A stretch of DNA of 64,000 bases, taken from positions 1 to 64,000 of the forward strand of contig CAUYLG010018038.1 of the NCBI GenBank assembly GCA_963573385.1, in the 5' to 3' direction. Shown here in pieces: positions 51,351-64,000 of this stretch (its first letter is position 1; every line of letters starts with the position of its first letter). The position numbers were made by a program, and so were the translations under genes. Below the pieces are notes generated by a model. The model was not told the origin of the DNA. It was given only the letters and a program-made list of their open reading frames with translations, and made no database searches. The stretch is from Cacajao melanocephalus (Eukaryota > Chordata > Mammalia > Primates > Pitheciidae).

Positions 51351-52174
51351 GGTTTGAGCAGAGCCCAATTCGATTTCTCTGAGATTCCAGGCTCTTCCCT
51401 CCTCTGTGTCTGAGCTTTGTCCTCAGGTTGGCTTCATTCATGGTAGCAAGATAGAAGAAAAGACTACTCGTTTTCTTGATTACATCAAGCACATATGAGA
51501 GTGCTTTTGTGTCAGCAATTCAAGCAAGATTCTTGAATTCTTGCTTTTCCACAATTCTTCTGGCTTTGTTAACATGCCTGCCCTTAGACCAATGTCTGTG
51601 GGCAGGAAGATGGAATGTGCTAATTTAATTAAGTTCTACTCCTGGAACTGGAATTGCGGTCAGTTTTCTGAAGACATGTGTTGCTTAGAGGAGAGGTAGA
51701 TACCTGAATGAAATTAATAAATGAAGAGCTGGACATTGTTAGAAAGAGAGAATTGGTGTATACTTACAAGGCAACCAAATGCCTACTACATCTTCCAATG
51801 AGCACAATGAGTGTAAACTCGTGACTACTCTTGGAGCCTATGCAGACAAACAGGTGTTGGCCGAGGTTTCCCAATTTCCAAGAAAATGACTTTCTGTGAT
51901 AAATTTGTTTCTCATATACCTTTCTGTACTGAGAGCCTGACAAGCTTAAAAATGGCATTTCTAAGCTCCCTTGCGGCTAGGGTTCTGGACATGAATGACT
52001 TTCTGCCAGTGAAATGTACTGAGGTGAGATTTGAAAAGTATAGGTGAGGCAGAGGCTATTTCCAAATTGCTTTTTGCTTTGTTTGTTTTTGCTTGCAAAA
52101 AAAGATTGTGGTGATGAATCTATTAAGCAGATTATAGGTACAGAGAAGCAGTTGGCTATGATGCCAACTTCCTT
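51351..52174 (+). other. Intergenic; nothing recognised
   Basis: No repeat family or gene signal evident. Confidence 0.45.
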
Positions 52175-52265
52175 GTCTTGATTCTTGAGAATTCAAGTAA
52201 TCTGTCCAAGGTTACATGGATAACAAGTTACAGAGTTCAAGCTCAGATGTCTGAATTCATAAATA
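52175..52265 (-). mobile_element. MIR fragment, antisense
   Basis: aatctgtccaaggttacatg is the reversed MIR core. Confidence 0.55.
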
Positions 52266-52744
52266 CTCAGTGAGTTCTTGAAGTTTGTCCCCTGGTTGCT
52301 GAGAAGTAGTGGCTTCCCAGCTGGGTCAGTTCTGTTGTCTCCTAAAAATCTTTCCTGAAGGCCAGTCTAGAGCTTACCCTTCCAGCTCTTCCAATCATGT
52401 TGTAAGCTCTTAGCTCTCTCTATTATATACCTTTCTGCTTAAAATATCTGCAGCCATTTCCATTTCCTGCACGGAAACCTTCTCACTAGCATAATAAGGA
52501 AAACACCCTTCTGGGATCTGGACAGAGCTAGTTTATCTCCAAAAATTCCAGGTGTTCTAATTACAATCATGGTATGGGCATGGATTAATAACTAGGTTTC
52601 TTCCAACAAGCGGGGACAAGTACCTGTTCTTTGGCACAGCCACAGAATAGCCTGAATGGAGAAACTCAGGAACTATGGCACAGGCTGGGCTTGGCTTCCA
52701 TGGGTCTTGCGTCCACTGGGTGAGTGAGGGATGGGAATCCTTTT
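52266..52744 (+). other. Intergenic; nothing recognised
   Basis: No repeat or gene signal. Confidence 0.45.
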
Positions 52745-52980
52745 TTACTGTGTGCCTACTCTGTGCCACAGCCTGCACTCAGTACTTCACAAACATCATC
52801 CATCCATGGCTCACTACAGCCCTGAAAAGCAGGTATGATTATCCTTAGTTTACATGTGAGAAAACAGACTCAGAGAGGTTAAAGCGACCTGTTCCACAAA
52901 GTGACCTATTCCGTAGATAATAAATGACAGAATCAGAGTTAACATCAGGTCTGTCTGCACGCTCAGCCTTTACTTGTTTA
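52745..52980 (-). mobile_element. MIR, antisense
   Basis: ctctgtgccacagcctgcac to agactcagagaggttaaagc follows reversed MIR. Confidence 0.75.
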
Positions 52981-53004
52981 CATTTAAAAATCTCTTTTCT
53001 TTTC

Positions 53005-53176
53005 TTCTTTTTTTTCCTGTCTTGCTCTGTCACCCAGTCTGGAGTGCAGTAGTATGATCATAGCTCACTGCCATCTTAGAATTCCTGGATCAGACTCCTG
53101 CCTCAGACTCCTGAGTAGCTTAGGACTACATGCACACACCACTGTGCCTAGCTTCATTTACAAGCCACCATGCCTG
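53005..53176 (-). mobile_element. Old Alu fragment with internal deletion
   Basis: A diverged antisense Alu whose middle is missing between 53150 and 53160. Confidence 0.75.
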
Positions 53177-53332
53177 GTCTCTTTTATTAATGCGTGTTCG
53201 TTGTAGAAACTTTGGCTTCACCCCTTTGGTATTCTACAAATAAAAAGTCCTTCCATATTCTACAAGTATATAAAGTCCCTGCTGCTTTTGTCACATATGA
53301 TGCCTGGTTTTTGATGTAAGATATATGAACTC

Positions 53333-53684
53333 TGTATTAGTCCTTTCTCATGCTGCTATGAAAAAAATACCAGAGACTAACCAATTTATAAAGAAAAGAG
53401 ATTTAACTGACTCACAGTACCACATGGCTAGGGAGACCTCAGGGGACTTGCAATCATGGAGGAAGGCAGCTCTTCACAGGGCAGCAAGAGAATGACTGCC
53501 AGCAGAGAAAATGCCATAAAACCATCAGATTTTGTGAGAACTCACTATCACAAAAACAGCATGGGGGAAACTGCCCCCATGATTCAATTACCTTCCACTG
53601 GGTCCCTCCCATGAGGGGATTATGGGGATTACAATTCAAGATGAGATTTGGAGCGGGGGCCGGGGACACAGCCAAACCATATCA
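53333..53684 (-). mobile_element. Solo THE1/MST-type LTR with TSD
   Basis: A complete 352-bp LTR, tgtattagtcc ... ccaaaccatatca on the + strand. The direct repeat aactc lies at 53328-53332 and 53685-53689. No internal region. Confidence 0.93.
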
Positions 53685-53689
53685 AACTC

Positions 53690-53730
53690 TACTTTCTTTC
53701 TTTTTCTTTTTCTTTTCCTTTTCTTTTCCC
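53690..53730 (+). repeat. CTTT simple repeat
   Basis: A CTTT/TTTTC-type tract directly after the LTR. Confidence 0.85.
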
Positions 53731-54479
53731 TTGATCACTGGTATGAACACTATTCAGAAATACCTAATTGACAAGTTGGCTTTGTGTTGACCTATTATAA
53801 GTGAAAGGGTAGCCAATTACCTGCAGTAACTGAATTGTAGATAATTGTAAGGACTCATAGGTCACATCTTAACTCATTATCTTATAAATAGGCTCTGTGA
53901 ACTAATTTAAAAGAATTATGGTGTTCCTAATATCAGTAATCTTTTATGATGATTTTAACCATATAAAATCACACTGGCCAAAGTGTGTGTGTGTGAATTT
54001 TGATTGCCTATTCTCTTCTCACAGGCTGCAGGCAATAGTTACCAGTGTTGCCACAAAAATTTAAAAGATGTTATCTGTTGCCTATTTGGCCTAAATTGGT
54101 CAGGAAGATAATTCACCATAATCATGTCAACAATTCTAAGGCAGCAGTTGAAAGTCAGTGTTGTACTCTGTGGCTGAAAATGAACTATGAGCAAATCTCA
54201 CATTGAAAAATCCCATGTAATGAATGTTGAGATTCTCAAAAATGATTGTGATCTGGACTTAATTCAGTTTTAAGTACTTTGGTAGTCATGACAATAAAAA
54301 CCGCCTCCACTCCAGTTCTCCTCCTCCTCCTTATTCTCCTCCTCTCATGACAATATAGTCACAATGTCAATAACTAAAAACTATGAAGAGAAAATCTCCC
54401 TCCCATCCTTGACTCGCATCTATCTATTCCCATCCGTGCCTTTGGTAACCATCTTCTTTTTCTTATGTATCTTTCTAGA
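53731..54479 (+). other. Intergenic; nothing recognised
   Basis: It contains a short (GT)6 at 53982-53994 and a CTC-rich patch at 54304-54350. Confidence 0.45.
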
Positions 54480-57355
54480 GATTCTTTATGTATATATATA
54501 CAAGTAAATATAAACATTTATTCTTGTTTTTCTTTACACAAAAAGTAGCAAAATATATGCACTGCTCTGTACTTTTTTTCCATTTAAAACTGTATCTTGG
54601 AGATCTTTCCATATTAGAATATATAGAGCATCTTCATTCATTTTTACAGCTACTTAGTGTTCTATTTTATGAATGTCATGTAATTTACATTTCTAGTCCC
54701 CTAGTCAACTTGATGCCATTTGAATTGTTTCTAGTATTTTGCTACTACAAACAGTGCTGTATTGAATAGCATTGTACATATGTCATTTTATACATAAGAG
54801 TCTATCTGTAGAATAAATTGCCAAAAGTAAAATTGTTGGGTGAAAAAATAAATACTTTTTTTTTTTTTTTTTTTTTGATATGGAGTCTCACTCTGTTGCC
54901 CAGGCTGGAGTGCAGTGGCATGTTTTCGGCTCACTGCAACCTTTGTCTCCTGGGTTCAAGCAATTCTGTGTTAGCCTTTTGAGTACCTGGACTACAGGCA
55001 CCTGCTGTCATGCCCAGCTAATTTTTGTATATTTACTAGAGACAGGGTTTCACCATATTGGTCATCTGGTCTTGAACTCCTGACTCAGGTGATCCACCCA
55101 CCTCCACCTCCCAAAGTGCTGGGATTACAGGTATGAGCCACTGCACCTGGCTGAAAAGATAAATATTTTAAAAAATTAAATAGATAATCTGAGATTTCTC
55201 TTTATAGAACTTATATCAGTATACACTCTCACCACCAATGTTTGAAATGCCTGTTTTCCCAGTCTCACTGTGAGAGTGTTATCAAACGTTGGATTTTTGT
55301 TAATGTACTACGTAAGTGAACATATCTATCTTAGTGTTTTATTTTATTCATTATGCATGAGGTTAAGAATATTTTCATATGTTTAAAATTTATTTATATT
55401 TCTTGTCTACCCATGTTCTTTGCCCATTTTCTATTAGGTTACTTAGAAGTCTTATTGACTGCTAGTGACTCCTATTATATATTAGGGATATTACTTCTTT
55501 GTGATTTGAGATGAAAACATTTTCCCTGGTTTAATATTTATTCTTCAACTTTACTTACAGTATTTGTTAAACATGCAGAGTAATTTTTCGTTTTTGTATA
55601 GTTGAACATCTTGATCTTGTATGGCTTCTGGATTTGGGTGATAGAAGGCTTTCCTCACTATAAGATGAAAGGTATTTTTCCATTTTTCTTTAAGCATTTG
55701 TGGGTTTTTTTAAAAAAGTTAAATTTTTTATGCATTTGAAGTTAACCTAGTCTACCATGAAGAGTGGATTCAACTTCATTTTTGTCTAGGTGGGTGGTTA
55801 TTTATCCCAGTACTATTTATTTAGTGGTCCATAACTTCTCCAATGACTTGAGATGTCAGCTTTATGATATAGTATCCATGTATGATTTTGAGACTATTTC
55901 TGAATGTGATGTTCTGCTCCATTAGCCTGTCTCCAACTTACAGGCCAGCACTACGTTGTTGTGATGACTGAAGCTTCATAACCTCCTTTTATATCTAGAA
56001 GTGCAGACCCACCTCCCCCTTGCTCCTTGCTCTTCTTTACATTATTTTTTATCACTACTCTTGCCTCTTTCTTTTTCTATATGAACTTTAGATTCAATTT
56101 TTCTAGTCAAAAAAGCCTATTTGTATGTTTGTTGGATTGTGTTAAAATTTTAAAATTAAGCGATGGAGAATTTACAGCTTTATGATGTTGAGGATTTCTA
56201 TCCAAGAGTGTGTTATATTTCCACTTGTTTCAATTTTTGGGGGGAGTTATGTTTAGTAGCATTTTATAAATTGTCTTCACATGGGCCTTGACTATTTCTT
56301 GCTAAGTTCATTGCCAGGTATTGAATCTCTTGTTTCTGGTAGAAATAAGGTCTTTTCTTCCATCACATCACTTATATTGATAAAACTTGATGATTGTATA
56401 TTAATTTTGTTCACAAGTAATTTTGTTGTATTTTCTTTTTGTTGTAGTAGATTTTTAGTGTATTTCCTTGGGTTTTCAAGATATACAATTTATTTCCTGC
56501 AATAGTTCCTCTCTTCTAATTTTTATACCACTAGTTTATTTTTTATCTAGTTGATTCACCTAACACACCGAGTAAAGTGTTAAATAGTGTTGATGTGACC
56601 ATCTTTGTTTTGTTGTTTCAGAATTTAATGGAGATACTTTCTAGCGTTTCCCCATTAAGTCTGATGTTGGTATTGGGTCGAGGTAATTTTTTTTTCATGT
56701 TAAAGAGGTATCTTTTTCTATCATATTGAATGTTTTCATCAAGAACATTGCTTCAAATGTCTTTAGTATCTATGCAAGTGATCACATGATTTCTTTCTCA
56801 GATCTAAAATATTCAAATTTATTGTGATTAATTATGTATGTAGATTTTACAATATTAAACCATCCTTGCACCCTGAAATATATCCCACTTGGTTATGATG
56901 TTGAAATCTGATTGATAATTCTTTATTGAGGGTCTTTAACTGATGGTCATAAGTGATATTGATCTATAGTTTGCTTTTTTTGTGTGTACAGTATTAAGTT
57001 TTGGTATCAATGGTATACTTGCTTCACAGAAAGCATTTGAAAGTTTTTTTTTTTCCAGTGCTTTGGAACAATTAAAAACCACTGGAATATTTACTTTTTA
57101 CAGTTTGTTAGAATTTCCCTTGTGAAATTGCCTGAGCCTGCTGCTTTTTTCATAGGTAGGGCAACAGTTGAAAATCTTCTCTATTTCTTCCACATAAATT
57201 GGCCTCCATTCTTTCTTTATCTTGAGGTCAGTTTTATGTACATCGTGCTTCCGCTATTTAGGAATCTTGGATTTTTCTTCTTGTAGTTGTCTTTATAATT
57301 ATAGCCTTCTATGATGTCTTTACTCTCCATTTCTTTAGGTAGTATCTATGACTTC
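54480..57355 (-). mobile_element. Old L1 (ORF2 to 3' end), antisense
   Basis: About 2.6 kb in reverse order, from the 3' UTR side to mid ORF2. An Alu splits it at 54857-55151. Confidence 0.8.
54857..55151 (-). mobile_element. Alu with TSD
   Basis: tgaaaaaataaatacttt-like at 54841 and tgaaaagataaatatttt at 55152 flank it. Confidence 0.93.
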
Positions 57356-57414
57356 CTAGTTATGAGAAGAATAAAACAAGCTCAGATCCTAATACTTTAT
57401 TCTTGAGAACCTGT

Positions 57415-57560
57415 GTCTACTCTTTCAACAAATCTTTTCTGAGTGTCTGCTGTGTTCCAGACCTAGCTGAGCCTGGGAAATGCAGAGGTGAATAAAAGAT
57501 ACCATATGCCTTTGTGGGGCTTGAAGTCCATAAGCTGGGAAGGCAGCCATGGACTTTGAC
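57415..57560 (-). mobile_element. L2 3' end, antisense
   Basis: tttctgagtgtctgctgtgt with ttgtggggcttgaagtccat is a reversed L2 end. Confidence 0.55.
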
Positions 57561-57862
57561 AGCTATGCCTGTATGTTGGATGCTATGATTAGGATTTGTG
57601 CAGCAGATTGTGGGGATACGGAAGAGAAGTAGCCACCCCTGGCCGAGAGGGGATTTGTTAGGAAAGACTCTGGGAAGGTGATAATACAGCAAGTCTCAAA
57701 GAATGAGCTGTGGCCAGGAAGAATGTTCGAGGTAGAGGAGCTGGACAAAGGCTTGGAGCTGTGGAGCAGTTTAGGAGGGCCGGAAATGGGGTGCACTTGT
57801 GTGAGAGATGGGGCCCCACAAGACTTGGATGAAAGACAAAAGGCAGATTAAAAGGCTCTTGA

Positions 57863-58126
<264 letters not shown>

Positions 58127-58780
58127 GGCTCTTGAATGCCATATCCATGAGTGTGGCTAGCTTTAAGGGTGTGCAACCTGTACAGCCAAACAGATAGGGC
58201 CCTGTTCTCAGAAGGGCCCCATGTTTGGTGTTATACCTTGCTGCCACCATCTTGAAATTCCTAAATTTCATCTTTGAGCTTGTGTTTTGTAACTGAAGCC
58301 TGGTGGGGCAATGGAACATGCACATGAGTAGTGGAGACACACCGGGTGACGGCGCTAGCACACGTAGGCTCAGGCCTGGCTGCCAGCGGCACGGTTGTAT
58401 TCTTCAGGGGAAGTCCACAGCACTGCAGGGCCCCAAGCTAGCTGAGCTGAGCCCAGGGCCCATCACATCAGCTCAGACAGTGGCAGCAGCCACAGTGGCC
58501 ACAGAAGAAAGGGGGGTCTCTGCATGTGGGCAGTGCCTGCAGATCCATGATGAGACCTTTGATGGGAAGCTGCTGGGCTGTTCACTCCCAGACTTTGTTC
58601 CTGTGATAGCCACACGAATATTAACTCTCTGGCCTGAGCACTGGAACAGGAATTTCTAGTACTCAGGCAGTAAATTTAGTCAGTAAATTATTACAAAATA
58701 AAAGCAAACACAAGGATATTGCAATAAAGCACAACAGCATATGTCAAAATTCTTTGAAGAGTTTAGAATCTCTGGTATTT

Positions 58781-59031
58781 ATTTATTTATTTAGAGAGAA
58801 GTTTTCGCTCTGTCACCAAGGCTGGAGTGCAGTGGCTCAAGCTGTCCTGTCTTGACCTTCCAAGTAGTTGGGACTATAGGCATGTGCTGTCGTACTCAGC
58901 TAATGTTTTTGTTCTGTAGAGATAGAGATCTTGCTCTGTTACCCAAGTTAGTCTCAAACTCTTGGGCTCAAGTGATTCTCTTGCCTTGGCTTCCCAAAGT
59001 TGGGATTACAGGCGTGAGCTACCGCGCCCAG
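58781..59031 (-). mobile_element. Old Alu, antisense
   Basis: A diverged, short Alu. ctctggtattta (58769) and ctctggttttta (59032) flank it. Confidence 0.85.
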
Positions 59032-59710
59032 CCTCTGGTTTTTAAAAGTGCTTCAACATTACAAAGCAAATACCTGCAAGCTTAGAGACAGAAACTGGAT
59101 ATAAAAATCATTGCATTAGATGGAATAGAGCCCTGTTTTCATATGAACCTTCAGATTAAGCAATCATTAACAAAGAAGACAATTTTAAAATCCATTTTTC
59201 CTTGTAATTAAAGATATAGAGATATATGCATAAACAGGCCTTCTGAATTATATACAAATCATGAAGCCACTTTCAGCTTCTTATTTAACCTCCACATGTT
59301 ACAAGAAATGTCAAAGAAAACATTAAAATGGCATTGTATAAATGTACATTAAAATTAAATTCAGATTTACACAAAAGTGATTTGTATAAAGTGTTAAATC
59401 TTTTTAGAAAAATAATTCCACAAGAATCATCAGCTCTAGATGTACTAAAACAGATCCAGTAACAGGTGGATCCAATAACAGATCCACTAACAGTTACATC
59501 CCTAGAAAGATCCTTCTGCAAGTTAAAAATTATTAAAAATTGTCACCTTTAATTTGCCAAGAACAATTGATATCTTTTCAATTATATTGACTGAAAAGAA
59601 AGATCCTAAAAGTATACATTTTGATGGCCTCTTTTATTTTTGCAGAAAATAATTTGTGGAAATGATTTTGTGGAAAACTGAGCCAGAAAAATCTTATCAC
59701 ATGAATGAGG

Positions 59711-60006
59711 CTTTTTTTTTTTTTTAAGATAAGATCTTTTTTTGTCACCCAGGCTGGAATGCAGTGGTACAATCATAGCTCACTATTACCTTGATTTCCC
59801 CGGCTCAAGTGATCCTCCTGCCTCAGCCTTCCAAGTAGCTGGGACTACAGGTGGGTACCACCACACCCAGTTAATTTTTTTATTTTTTGGAGACACAAGG
59901 TCTCACTATATTGCCCAGGCTGGTTCAAACTCCTGGGCTCAACTATCTTCCTGCCTTGGCCTCCCAAAGTGCTGGGATTATAGGCATGAGCCACCCCTCT
60001 TGGCCT
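59711..60006 (-). mobile_element. Alu, antisense
   Basis: An AluJ-like dimer ending cttggcc. Confidence 0.92.
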
Positions 60007-60369
60007 AATGGACTATTCTTATTTGTTGCATTACATAACATTATGACACCAAAAGACTACCTTTTTGCAGTTTGTAAATTTATGTTTTTACTCATGTTAC
60101 CCCTATTATGTTTTATAGGTAATAAAATGTTTTTAAAGGAAAAAACTATTTTTAGTACCCTTAATAGCACCTCCCCCCTGCATTTTGGTGAAAGTACCTT
60201 GCATTTTAATTTTGCACTGGGCCCTGCAAATCATGTAGCTGCTCTTGCCCTTAAGGTTGGTCTACAGTACAGATAATGTAGGTGAAGGGGCTTTAAGGGG
60301 TTTTAGACAGAAATTGTCATATTCATATTTTGGAAGAGGTGTAGAAGATGAACATCCATTATGTCTCAC

Positions 60370-60470
60370 CTTTTTTGCTGGACTGTAAGCTCTGAGAGGG
60401 CAGAGTTTGCTTTTAATCTTTGTGTCTCGCATAGGGCCTAGCAAAACACCTGGCACACGATAGGCTGTAG
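60370..60470 (+). mobile_element. L2 3' end
   Basis: ctggactgtaagctctgaga to agcaaaacacctggcacacg is the L2 3' end. Confidence 0.75.
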
Positions 60471-60474
60471 AGTG

Positions 60475-60690
60475 CAGTGGCTAGGCAGGGAGTTGGAACC
60501 AGGCTTCTTGGCATTGAGTTCTGGTCTGCCACCTACTAGCAAGCTACCTAACCTCTCTTCCCTTCAGCATCCACAACTGTAAAATATAGAGTGTGATGGT
60601 TTCTATTTTGCAGAGATTTTAGGAAGATTAAGTAAATACATATGTAGTATTTAGAATAGTGTCTGATATTTAGTATTCATTCAAATGTTA
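60475..60690 (+). mobile_element. MIR
   Basis: gcattgagttctggtctgcc, caagctacctaacctctctt and ttagaatagtgtctgatatt follow MIR order. Confidence 0.75.
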
Positions 60691-60959
60691 ACTATTATCA
60701 TTTAAGTAAATATTTATTGGAAGGATTTTTAAACTTCTGTAAGCAAAAGAGAATGTGGATGCTGTTTCAGAAGCATTGAAGAAATAGAGGGTCCTGGCAT
60801 GTATGCCAAGATTGCATCAACTTTTGTGACTAAAATAATAACTTGTTATTTCAGCCCCTGAGAGGATTCAATCCTACACAATTACCTTTCTCCCACCTTA
60901 CAAAGAGGATCACCTAATGGAGGCTTATCTAGAACTAAATAGGAATACTTTTTTTGGCT

Positions 60960-62916
<1,957 letters not shown>

Positions 62917-63239
62917 GACTCAAATTTTTTCCCTCATTGCTTTTTGGGAGGACATCTCAGCAAATGTACTTTTCCTTGGACTATAGTGATATTCATTAAT
63001 CAAGATGTTAGATTTTATTTTTTCAAATATTCGTTGAGCCCCACTTCTTCATGTCTTTCAGGCAAAGGGAACAGTGTCAGCAAAAGAAGAGATGTATAAG
63101 GAGAAAAGTGATAAACTGCTAGTACGTGAAGTTTGATGTCACTGGAGCATACTCTGTGAGCAAAGGAGTGGTAGGAGAGAAAGCGGGAAAGATAGAATGG
63201 GATCAGATTATAAGGGTCTTGAGCTAGGCAGTGCTTGCT

Positions 63240-63410
63240 TCAACTTACTGATGTAAAACCTACATACAGTTAAGAGCTTGAAGTGCATTAAGCTTAAGCC
63301 AACATTCCAGCAGATTTTTACGTATGTATCAACCCATACAATCAACCTGCAGATCAAGATCTAGAACATTTCCAGCACTCCAGAATCTTTCTTTATGTTC
63401 CTTCCCAGAT
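63240..63410. mobile_element. L1M-type noncoding fragment
   Basis: caacccatacaatcaacctg and gatctagaacatttccagca are typical of old L1 noncoding ends. Confidence 0.45.
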
Positions 63411-63470
63411 AAACAAAATGTCAATATAGGGAACAGTAGTAGCAATTCTGGCCTCTGTCACTATTAATGA

Positions 63471-64000
<530 letters not shown>

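Larger units (their letters stand above)
58161..60257. mobile_element. 2.1-kb DNA-transposon-like element with degenerate inverted ends
   Basis: The left end, ctttaaggg ... tagggccctg (58161-58203), pairs with the reverse of gggccctg ... cccttaagg (60219-60256). A GC-richer interior (58300-58620) is followed by AT-rich sequence. Two Alus are inserted. A hAT-type family is my guess. Confidence 0.5.

Noticed and set aside
58303..58659. 118-codon + strand open frame with several cysteines
   Set aside because: It lies inside the DNA-transposon-like element, matches no family I know, and has no splice or poly(A) context. Kept only as part of a finding.

Overview
The window is primate nuclear DNA. 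It is dense in Alu elements and LINE-1 of several ages, carries MaLR-type solo LTRs, MIR and L2, and holds one spliced vertebrate gene. I cannot tell human from another anthropoid primate by eye. No bacterial, plasmid or phage feature is present, and the open reading frames outside the exons are chance frames or transposon fragments.

Gene. Twelve GT-AG exons between 3863 and 25584, all on the + strand, join in perfect phase. They encode 526 residues plus a stop, which I recognise as the C-terminal part of DENND5A (also called RAB6IP1). Set against the 1287-residue canonical protein, the window codes for about residues 762-1287: the RUN1, PLAT and RUN2 domains. The DENN Rab-GEF module, the promoter and the 5' exons lie left of position 1. 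Intron sequence fills 1-3862. The first exon is isolated in front of a 9.3-kb, Alu-rich intron (4016-13310). The other eleven exons are packed into 13311-25584. The 3' UTR starts at 25585 and has two candidate poly(A) signals, at 25728 and 26418.

Downstream. From about 26.45 kb to the end I see no further gene. This part is a pile of transposon remnants: a solo MaLR LTR with nested Alus (29216-30212), a decayed antisense ERV-L pol region including a dUTPase remnant (about 31.4-34.5 kb), an L1 inside an L1 with Alus (36.0-40.35 kb), antisense L1 stretches (42.1-43.6, 46.6-48.7, 49.8-51.3 and 54.5-57.4 kb), another solo LTR (53333-53684), a 2.1-kb DNA-transposon-like element (58.16-60.26 kb) and a + strand L1 tail (61.0-62.0 kb). 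From general knowledge, SCUBE2 lies beyond the 3' end of DENND5A at 11p15.4. Nothing recognisable from it is in this window.

Notable structures. These are a locally duplicated Alu-plus-flank segment that looks retroposed into a MIR, a 330-bp polypyrimidine tract, an Alu with an internal tandem duplication later split by a second Alu, a tail-to-tail inverted Alu hairpin, and a 104-bp palindromic-ended element. I found no evidence of an undescribed multigene system. Repeat subfamily names are from pattern recognition and boundaries are approximate unless a target-site duplication (TSD) is given.
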